From assembly GCA_937896065.1 (NCBI GenBank), contig CALBLI010000030.1:1-29944 (forward strand): a stretch of 29,944 nucleotides of DNA. The letters are read 5' to 3'. The notes under the pieces were generated by a model. It was not told the origin of the DNA. It was given only the letters and a program-made list of their open reading frames with translations, and ran no database searches. The position numbers and the translations under genes were made by a program. Below, piece by piece: positions 24,996 through 29,944 of the stretch (its first letter is position 1; each line of letters opens with the position of its first letter). The stretch comes from an uncultured Caryophanales bacterium (GTDB lineage Bacteria; Bacillota_I; Bacilli_A; RFN20; CAG-288).

Positions 24996-25358
24996 TTAAT
25001 CTTTCTTATCTTTTTCTTCGCGTTCTTTTCTAATTTTTTCAAGTTCAGCACTTGCAAGTTGTTCTTCTTGTAATTGTCTTAATAAATCAGAATAATCTTG
25101 TTGGACTTCATCTTGAACAAGTTCAACTTTTTTAACCTCTTCAACTTCATCCATAAGCATAACTTCAATAGATTCAGATACATCATAACTTGCTAAAGAG
25201 CAACCAGCACATGCTCCAATCATATTCACGTAGCAGATGCCAGTATCAATATCAAAACGATCTAAAACAACATTTCCACCTTCACGTGCTAAAAATGGTC
25301 TAATTTTATCTAAAACTTCATCTATTTTTTTCTCTATTTCTTTTTTATCATTTGTCAT
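24996..25358 (-). CDS. Nfu-type iron-sulfur cluster scaffold/carrier
   Basis: The 120 residues hold a NifU C-terminal (Nfu) domain (about 5-80) with EGGNVVLDRFD and the CxxC cluster-ligating motif GACAGCS (Cys50, Cys53). Such proteins bind a [4Fe-4S] cluster between two subunits and pass it to apoproteins in the cytosol. It is longer than minimal Nfu proteins (about 75-80 residues): the extra C-terminal 40 residues are Glu/Lys-rich and probably helical. AGGTGA precedes the ATG and an extended -10 lies 21 bases upstream of it. It stands alone between the protease operon and a divergent hydrolase gene, with no suf or isc genes in the window. Confidence 0.93.
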   Translation of the reverse strand: MTNDKKEIEKKIDEVLDKIRPFLAREGGNVVLDRFDIDTGICYVNMIGACAGCSLASYDVSESIEVMLMDEVEEVKKVELVQDEVQQDYSDLLRQLQEEQLASAELEKIRKEREEKDKKD

Positions 25359-25378
25359 TTTTAATCACCTACAAAAAA

Positions 25379-25387
25379 ATTATATCA
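25379..25387 (-). promoter_or_regulatory. Extended -10 promoter of the nfu gene
   Basis: The minus strand reads TGATATAAT, identical to the extended -10 elements at 15811 and 28132. The remainder of the gap to about 25565 is AT-rich with no further feature that I can support. Confidence 0.6.
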
Positions 25388-25569
25388 CATTACCTAATTA
25401 CAAATTGATTTAATGTTCTAAATTGAAGTTAATAATCAATTATAAAATAAATTAATCTTTTTATTATGTTTTGTCAGTCAAAATTTGCTTGATATGTTTT
25501 CTATATATATTTTTATAGTTCTACATCATTTATATAGCTTTAGGCAATTAAAATAATGTATAAATGTTA

Positions 25570-25575
25570 TATAAT
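25570..25575 (+). promoter_or_regulatory. Candidate -10 of the alpha/beta hydrolase gene
   Basis: A consensus TATAAT ends 22 bases before the ATG at 25598, with AAGGAG in between. A possible in-frame upstream start (25556) would place this element inside the coding region, which argues for the later ATG. No clear -35. Confidence 0.4.
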
Positions 25576-25597
25576 ATTACTACCAAGGAGAAAAAAT

Positions 25598-26497
25598 ATG
25601 AGTTTATTAATTCAAAAAATAAATGATAACTATTCACTTAAAGGAACATCATTTCCCGTAGAGCAACCTAAAGCATATTTAGTTGCAATAACTGGTATGG
25701 ATGAGCACTCCGAAAGATATGAATACTTTGCAACGAAATTAAATGAAAAAGGAATCAACGTTGATTTCTTTGACCATTTTGGTCAAGGGCAAAATGCAAA
25801 CAGTGTTGAAGAGCAACAAATTTGGCCAAGTAACGCCTGGAATAATACGATGCTAGCTTTAAAACTAAAAATTGATGAATACAAAAAGACTGGTCTTCCT
25901 GTTTATTTGATGGGACATTCTATGGGATCTATTCTTGTTCAGAATTTCATTTTAAAATATCCACATGCTGTTGATAAAGTTGTTAATATGGGTGGTGTTG
26001 GACCTAGACCATCAACTTATAAATTTGCCCATTTTATTTGCAATCTTTTTTACACAAAAAAGAAAGATAAAAAAGAATCTAAATTTATGACTAAACTTCT
26101 TTTAGGAAGTAATAATAAAAAGATCAAAAACCCTAAAACTGAATTTGATTGGTTATCCCATAATCAGGAGAATGTTCAAAATTATATTAACGACCCATAT
26201 TGTGGTCACTATAATACATGGGGATTCTATAAAGAATTTACTTATGGTTTATCTCAAATCAATAAAAAAGCAAACTTAAAAAGACTATCTCCAGATGAAA
26301 ATATTTTAATCGTTGCTGGAGAAGATGATCCTGTCGGTTGCTATTCTAAAGGACCTTTAGCCTTAGCAAAGATGTATCAAAAATATGGTGTGAAAAAAGT
26401 AAAATGCATCATTTATCCAAATATGAGACATGAAATATTAAATGAAATTGATAAGGATACAGTTATTAGAGATATTTTAGATTTCCTTACCTTGTAA
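25598..26497 (+). CDS. Alpha/beta hydrolase, lysophospholipase/monoacylglycerol lipase-like
   Basis: I start at the ATG at 25598 (299 residues), which has AAGGAG (25585-25590) upstream. The serine-hydrolase motifs of the Hydrolase_4 (serine aminopeptidase S33/MGLL) family are present: GHSMGS with nucleophile Ser108, AGEDDPVG (about 240-247) with the acid, and MRHEILNE (about 277-284) with the histidine. ITGMDEHSERYEYFA near residue 30 and FDHFGQGQ (about 62-69) are also typical. There is no signal peptide, so it should act in the cytosol on lysophospholipids or monoacylglycerols; specificity is not readable. Its last 21 bases overlap the end of the convergent TetR gene. That regulator may control it, though it is not divergent from it. 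Confidence 0.92.
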   Translation: MSLLIQKINDNYSLKGTSFPVEQPKAYLVAITGMDEHSERYEYFATKLNEKGINVDFFDHFGQGQNANSVEEQQIWPSNAWNNTMLALKLKIDEYKKTGLPVYLMGHSMGSILVQNFILKYPHAVDKVVNMGGVGPRPSTYKFAHFICNLFYTKKKDKKESKFMTKLLLGSNNKKIKNPKTEFDWLSHNQENVQNYINDPYCGHYNTWGFYKEFTYGLSQINKKANLKRLSPDENILIVAGEDDPVGCYSKGPLALAKMYQKYGVKKVKCIIYPNMRHEILNEIDKDTVIRDILDFLTL

Positions 26498-27070
26498 TAT
26501 TCTATTTCCACCATTAAAACAAATCAGTTCAAGAATGGAGATATACTCGTCAAGCGATATATCTTCTTTTTGTATCCAATAAATAAAAGATTTTGTGAAA
26601 CCCTCACTATAAAAAGAATAGTAGTATTCTTTTCTTATCTGATTTATACTGTATTCTCTAGTGAGTATCAAATCTAAATAATAAGCAAATATATCCGATA
26701 AAAATTTAGAAAAATAGACAATATTTGTCTCTTTAGTAAATATAAATTTTAGTTGCTGATAATATCTTTTTATTATTTCTTTTACAACCGTGAAAAGATC
26801 ATGAATTGAATGCTTGTCACTTTTAAAAACATCATCAATTTCATTTTTACAATAAGCATACATGATTTCTTTGAATTGAAAAACAACATCATCTTTACAT
26901 GAAAAATGAAGATAAAAAGTTTTCCTCGCAATATTTGCTTCTTTAACAATATCTTCAATTGTTATTTTATTATAATCCGTATGCTCAAGTAGTCTAAATA
27001 GAGCAGTGATGATGCTTGTCTTAGTCTTAATAATACGACGATCAGGTTTTTTATATACACTTTTTGACAT
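26477..27070 (-). CDS. TetR/AcrR-family transcriptional regulator
   Basis: The 197 residues (ATG at 27070; a TTG seven codons upstream is the only earlier start) show an N-terminal DNA-binding domain (about 10-58): TKTSIITALFRLL, then the helix-turn-helix ITIEDIVKEANIARKTFYLHF, typical of TetR proteins. The remaining helical domain would bind a small ligand and mediate dimerisation; it resembles the C-terminal domains of DhaS-like regulators, but the ligand is unknown. Its promoter contains an inverted repeat between -35 and -10, as expected for autorepression, and there is no Shine-Dalgarno site. It is divergent from degV, whose upstream region has a perfect palindrome, so degV is a likely target. 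Its stop overlaps the hydrolase gene by 21 bases on the other strand. Confidence 0.92.
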   Translation of the reverse strand: MSKSVYKKPDRRIIKTKTSIITALFRLLEHTDYNKITIEDIVKEANIARKTFYLHFSCKDDVVFQFKEIMYAYCKNEIDDVFKSDKHSIHDLFTVVKEIIKRYYQQLKFIFTKETNIVYFSKFLSDIFAYYLDLILTREYSINQIRKEYYYSFYSEGFTKSFIYWIQKEDISLDEYISILELICFNGGNRILQGKEI

Positions 27071-27074
27071 AATA

Positions 27075-27102
27075 TGTATATTATTACACAAAAGTGTTAC
27101 AA
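27075..27102 (-). promoter_or_regulatory. tetR promoter with an operator-like inverted repeat in its spacer
   Basis: On the minus strand TTGTAA (27097-27102), a 16-base spacer and TATACA (27075-27080) precede the ATG at 27070 by four bases, so the message would be leaderless. Within the spacer region ATTACAC (27083-27089) and GTGTTAC (27094-27100) form an imperfect inverted repeat (5 of 7 positions), fit for an autorepressor. Confidence 0.5.
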
Positions 27103-27151
27103 TTGAAACTTGTATCTATCTTTTTTTTAACTAAAATATTTGTGTATAAAG

Positions 27152-27172
27152 AATAGTTATCTAATAACTATT
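27152..27172. promoter_or_regulatory. Perfect palindrome upstream of degV, candidate operator
   Basis: AATAGTTAT (27152-27160), CTA and ATAACTATT (27164-27172) form a perfect 9-base inverted repeat with a 3-base centre. It follows a TATAAA -10-like element (27145-27150) and precedes the GAGGT site of degV (27176-27180), so it would overlap the transcript start, a typical repressor position. The divergent TetR protein is the obvious candidate binder. Confidence 0.6.
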
Positions 27173-27185
27173 TACGAGGTTAAAA

Positions 27186-28061
27186 ATGAATAATGATTAT
27201 TTAATTGTTGTTGATGCAAGTTGCGACTATCCTAAAGAAGAATTATTGAAAAATAATATCAAAGTCATTCCAATGGAATATTCCTTAAATGATAAGATGC
27301 TAGTTGATAATGGCTTTGTTGATGATAAAGAATTGTATGCTTTATATAATTCTCAAAGAAATAATGATACAACTAAAACCAGTCAAATCACTCCTTTCAT
27401 TTATCAAGATTTCTTTAAAAAGATATTAGATGAAGGTAAATCAGTTTTATATATTTGCCTATCTAGTGGCTTAAGTGGAACCTATAACTCTTCACTAAAT
27501 ATTTCTAAACAACTAAATGAAGAATATAAAGATAAAAATGTTAAAATCATGTCACTTGATTCTTTGCAAGCAACATGCGGAGAAAATCTCATCATCGAAA
27601 GAGCAAGTAAAAATCTTAGTGATGGTAAATCAATTGATGATAACTATAATGATTTAAAAGATAGTATCAAAAATATTCACACCTATTTTGTAGTCCCTGA
27701 TTTAGATTATCTTAAACGTGGTGGTAGAATATCACCACTTTCTGCAACATTTGGTAAAATGTTAAAGATTAGACCTGTTTTAAAAATTGATGAAATAGGC
27801 AAACTGCAAACAATTGATAAAATACGTGGTGATAAAAAAGCACTAGAGCATTTATATTCATTATTCAAATCACATTTTGATGAAAAACTGACTAAATCTG
27901 TTTGGTTAGTTCACTCTGATGCACCTGATAAAATAAGTGAGCTTGAAAAGATGATCAAAGCCGATTATCCAAGTATTGAAGTGCATGTAACTTTAGAATC
28001 ACCCATCATTGCTGCTCATACCGGTCCTGATTTCTTTGCAATAACTAGTTATGGTAAATAA
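27186..28061 (+). CDS. DegV-family fatty-acid-binding protein
   Basis: The 291 residues carry the DegV signature elements: an N-terminal IVVDASCDYP, KTSQITP (about 62-68), LSSGLSGTYNSS (about 95-106) that contacts the fatty-acid carboxylate, DLDYLKRGGRIS (about 172-183) and IIAAHTGPDFFAI near the end. DegV/FakB proteins hold a fatty acid for phosphorylation by the kinase FakA, feeding exogenous fatty acids into phospholipids; FakA is not in the window. GAGGT precedes the ATG. A perfect palindrome lies upstream and a hairpin terminator follows, so it is monocistronic and probably controlled by the divergent TetR regulator, which would fit sensing of lipid or acyl compounds. That link is inference. 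Confidence 0.95.
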   Translation: MNNDYLIVVDASCDYPKEELLKNNIKVIPMEYSLNDKMLVDNGFVDDKELYALYNSQRNNDTTKTSQITPFIYQDFFKKILDEGKSVLYICLSSGLSGTYNSSLNISKQLNEEYKDKNVKIMSLDSLQATCGENLIIERASKNLSDGKSIDDNYNDLKDSIKNIHTYFVVPDLDYLKRGGRISPLSATFGKMLKIRPVLKIDEIGKLQTIDKIRGDKKALEHLYSLFKSHFDEKLTKSVWLVHSDAPDKISELEKMIKADYPSIEVHVTLESPIIAAHTGPDFFAITSYGK

Positions 28062-28066
28062 AACAA

Positions 28067-28110
28067 GTAACTAATTTGGTTATATAATCAAATTAGTTGC
28101 TCTCATTTTT
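28067..28110 (+). terminator. Intrinsic terminator of degV
   Basis: GTAACTAATTTG (28067-28078) and CAAATTAGTTGC (28089-28100) form a 12-base stem with one G-T pair and a 10-base AT-rich loop, followed by a T-rich run (28101-28110). Confidence 0.82.
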
Positions 28111-28131
28111 ATATTTATGTCACTATTTTAG

Positions 28132-28140
28132 TGATATAAT
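28132..28140 (+). promoter_or_regulatory. Extended -10 promoter of the hemolysin III-like gene
   Basis: TGATATAAT is a consensus extended -10. Transcription would begin near 28147, about five bases before the ATG at 28152, and there is no Shine-Dalgarno site. This is one of the best leaderless candidates in the window. Confidence 0.58.
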
Positions 28141-28151
28141 TTTTACTTGTT

Positions 28152-29021
28152 ATGAATAAAAAAGAAATTAAAGAATTAAAACAGCAATATGATCAATTAT
28201 ATTTTGATTATGTCAAAAATAAAAATTTGATCAAAGATGAAAAACATCTTGAACTCGAAGAGTTAAAAGATCAATATAAGTTAGATAGATTGACTTTAAA
28301 AAATCCTCTTAAAGCTTCTAAATTTCAATTGAAACTCGATAAAAAACGTGAGAATAGAATTAAAAATGAGCCACCAAAAAGAGGTGTTTTAGAAGAGATT
28401 GGTAACTCAGTTACCCATGGTGTTGGTGCTATAATTGGTCTTGCTTTTTTAATTCTGATGTTACAAATATCTGATACTTCTCTCAAGCTTGTTGCAAGCA
28501 GTATTTATGGAATTTGTTTTATTCTTCAAATGTTATTTTCTTGTCTATATCATTCTTTTAGAAGTGGAAGCACTGTTAAAAGAGTCTTTCGTCGGTTTGA
28601 CTATTCAACTATATATTTGCAGTTAGCTGGAACATTTACTCCACTTTTATTAGTATACACACCAATTAGAATGGGATATACTTGGGTGGGAATAACATTA
28701 TGCATAATTCAATGGGCACTTGTTATAACAGGTATTACTTTTGTAGCTGTTTTTGGGCCCGGAAGAATCAGATGGTTGCATTACACTCTCTATTTTGTTT
28801 TGGGTTGGTCAGCTTTAGTATTTTTACCTTATTGGGTAATAAATAAAGACTATTGGCTGCTTTTCTATATTCTTCTTGGCGGAGTTATTTATTCACTTGG
28901 AATGATTCCTTTTGCCGTTTTTAGAAAGAAAAAAGTTGCTCACTTCATTTGGCATTTTGTTGTTTTAGCGGGTGCTATTGTTCAATTTCTTGGAATCTAT
29001 TTATGTGTTCTTCCAATGTAG
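28152..29021 (+). CDS. Hemolysin III/PAQR-family membrane protein with a charged N-terminal extension
   Basis: The C-terminal about 210 residues form the seven-helix hemolysin III (YqfA/PAQR-like) domain. The conserved elements are EIGNSVTHGVGA (about 81-92), SCLYHSF (about 134-140) before FRRFDYSTIYLQLAGTFTP (about 148-166), and AHFIWHF (about 264-270), whose Ser, His, Asp and His residues form the metal site of this superfamily. The usual length is about 210-220 residues; here an N-terminal extension of about 75 residues, rich in Lys, Glu and Leu and probably coiled-coil, is added. True haemolytic activity is shown only for a few members; a lipid amidase-like or membrane-adaptation role is more likely. 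The ATG has no ribosome site. It is convergent with the amino-acid transporter genes, only 10 bases away. Confidence 0.9.
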   Translation: MNKKEIKELKQQYDQLYFDYVKNKNLIKDEKHLELEELKDQYKLDRLTLKNPLKASKFQLKLDKKRENRIKNEPPKRGVLEEIGNSVTHGVGAIIGLAFLILMLQISDTSLKLVASSIYGICFILQMLFSCLYHSFRSGSTVKRVFRRFDYSTIYLQLAGTFTPLLLVYTPIRMGYTWVGITLCIIQWALVITGITFVAVFGPGRIRWLHYTLYFVLGWSALVFLPYWVINKDYWLLFYILLGGVIYSLGMIPFAVFRKKKVAHFIWHFVVLAGAIVQFLGIYLCVLPM

Positions 29022-29031
29022 AAGATAATTT

Positions 29032-29757
29032 TTAATCCTTTTGTAAAAAACTATTTAATCTTTCATTTGTACTTTCTTCAAATATATATTTGGGAGTTCC
29101 TTCTTCAACAATATATCCTTTATCCATGAAGATTACTTTATCAGACACTTCTTTAGCAAATCTCATCTCATGAGTTACAACAATCATTGTGATTTTACTA
29201 TCAGCTAAATCTTTCATAACTTTTAAAACTTCATTTACCATTTCAGGGTCAAGAGCACTTGTAGGTTCATCAAAAAGTATAATATCAGGTGACATAGATA
29301 AGGCTCTTGCGATAGCAACACGCTGTTTTTGACCACCTGATATTTCTTTAATTTTATAATGAACGCGATCAAGCATGCCAACTTTCTTTAGATTTTCCAT
29401 TGCAATTTTAGTAGCTTCTTCTTTATTTCTTTTTAAAACTTTTTCCTGGGCAATGACACAATTTTTTAATACATCCATATTGTTAAACAAATTAAATGAC
29501 TGAAAAACCATTGTCATTTTAGAACGAATTTTGTTGACGTTGACACCTTTTTGAAGAATATCTTCATCATGGAAATAGATAGCACCTGAATCAGGTGTTT
29601 CTAAAAGATTTAAGCATCGTAATAATGTTGACTTGCCACTTCCTGATGAGCCGATGATTGTTAAGCATTCACCTTTGTCAACCGAGAAGGAAATATCTTT
29701 TAAAATTTTAACATCATCAAATGTTTTTGCTAAATGTTCGACTTCTAATACTTTCAT
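29032..29757 (-). CDS. Polar amino-acid ABC transporter ATPase (GlnQ-like)
   Basis: The 241 residues are a complete ATPase of the polar amino-acid uptake family. Seen are Walker A GSSGSGKST (36-44), the Q-loop MVFQSFNLFNNM (about 83-94), signature SGGQKQRVAIARAL (about 140-153), Walker B IILFDEPTSALDP (about 159-171) and the switch histidine in VVTHEMRFA. The early LLRCLNLLETPDSG element is characteristic of GlnQ/HisP proteins. It powers import of glutamine, glutamate, histidine or a similar amino acid through a permease and a lipoprotein-type binding protein. The permease tail is immediately upstream; its stop overlaps the AGAGGT ribosome site and is 9 bases before the ATG. The transported amino acid is not predictable. 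Confidence 0.96.
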   Translation of the reverse strand: MKVLEVEHLAKTFDDVKILKDISFSVDKGECLTIIGSSGSGKSTLLRCLNLLETPDSGAIYFHDEDILQKGVNVNKIRSKMTMVFQSFNLFNNMDVLKNCVIAQEKVLKRNKEEATKIAMENLKKVGMLDRVHYKIKEISGGQKQRVAIARALSMSPDIILFDEPTSALDPEMVNEVLKVMKDLADSKITMIVVTHEMRFAKEVSDKVIFMDKGYIVEEGTPKYIFEESTNERLNSFLQKD

Positions 29758-29766
29758 AAATTACCT

Positions 29767-29943
29767 CTATATATTTTTAGTTAATATTCTTTTATTTGAA
29801 TAGTGGAATAAACTATTTTTTAAAGAAAACTTTATCTTCTTTCCATCGACTTTATACGCAATATATTTTAATATAAGTGTAGTTAAGACAGTTAATACTA
29901 AATACATCAAAGCAATAATTAAATAAGTAGTTAAATAAATATA
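29767..29943 (-). CDS. C-terminal end of an amino-acid ABC transporter permease (gene cut by the window)
   Basis: Only the last 58 residues are inside the window, ending in TAG. They contain a hydrophobic helix with TTYLIIALMYLVLTVL, matching the end of HisM/GlnP-type permeases, where an aromatic-aliphatic YL-x-L-T helix precedes a basic cytosolic tail. The tail here is unusually long (about 30 residues after the helix, rich in Lys, Ser and Asn). It is upstream of the ATPase gene on the same strand, 9 bases apart, as in many glnPQ operons. Whether a substrate-binding domain is fused at the N-terminus cannot be seen. Confidence 0.8.
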   Translation of the reverse strand, partial: YIYLTTYLIIALMYLVLTVLTTLILKYIAYKVDGKKIKFSLKNSLFHYSNKRILTKNI

Positions 29944-29944
29944 G

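Noticed and set aside
25556..25597. Earlier ATG for the alpha/beta hydrolase
   Set aside because: No ribosome site precedes it, and the extra codons cover a TATAAT element and the AAGGAG site of the later ATG.
1..29944. tRNA, rRNA, CRISPR arrays, insertion sequences, phage or defence genes
   Set aside because: I saw no cloverleaf with a TTCRA arm, no rRNA segments, no regularly spaced repeats, no transposase or integrase motif and no recognised defence domain.

Overview
This window looks like a chromosomal segment of a low-GC, Gram-positive-lineage bacterium close to the Mollicutes (Acholeplasma/RF39-like Bacilli). The inference rests on very high A+T, AGGAGG/GAGGT Shine-Dalgarno sites, long-form HPF, DegV, TIGR03905-type TSCPD, hemolysin III and zinc-dependent phospholipase C-like proteins, N-terminal membrane anchors and a lipobox instead of outer-membrane proteins. 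The genetic code reads as standard (all Trp are UGG), yet none of the 30 assigned stop codons is UGA (23 UAA, 7 UAG). I see no rRNA, tRNA, CRISPR array, transposase, integrase or phage gene, and no gene-free stretch over 300 bases; the longest gap is about 240 bases (25359-25597).

Layout. 2-601: end of a YhhN/TMEM86-type membrane protein. 671-3553: a potassium uptake operon, two TrkA-type regulatory subunits plus TrkH, ending in an AT-only palindrome and a parS-like palindrome, convergent with a CPA2 cation/proton antiporter (3635-5029). 5131-8680: a two-gene heterodimeric ABC exporter with unusual ATPase motifs. 8780-9690: two unknown small proteins and a 38-residue very basic protein with its own promoter and a bidirectional terminator. 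9730-15045: two large envelope proteins, one a 1363-residue protein built from five diverged modules. 15207-18260: hpf, a Cof-type HAD phosphatase and two unknown proteins. 18286-22857: a five-gene leftward operon pduL, phospholipase C-like, TSCPD, metK, Orn/Lys/Arg decarboxylase. 22992-24874: a secreted papain-like protease with a streptopain-like propeptide and an overlapping lipoprotein gene. 24996-29943: Nfu Fe-S scaffold, alpha/beta hydrolase, TetR regulator, DegV fatty-acid-binding protein, hemolysin III-like membrane protein, and an amino-acid ABC transporter (GlnQ-like ATPase plus the tail of its permease).

How they fit together. Much of the window concerns the cell surface and its traffic: K+ and H+/cation balance, export through the degenerate ABC pair, anchored envelope proteins, a secreted protease, phospholipid/lipid handling (YhhN, phospholipase C-like, lysophospholipase-like, DegV) and amino-acid uptake. 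The central-metabolism operon couples acyl-phosphate/CoA interconversion (PduL), SAM synthesis and an amino-acid decarboxylase that may feed polyamines. Promoters are repeatedly of the extended -10 type (TGnTATAAT or TGnTAAAAT), and several genes seem to start within a few bases of the predicted transcription start.

Best candidates for undescribed biology: the five-module surface protein with its anchored partner, the ABC pair lacking canonical Q- and H-loop residues, the protease-lipoprotein pair, and the 38-residue basic protein. I did not find an unmistakable new defence or mobile system here.
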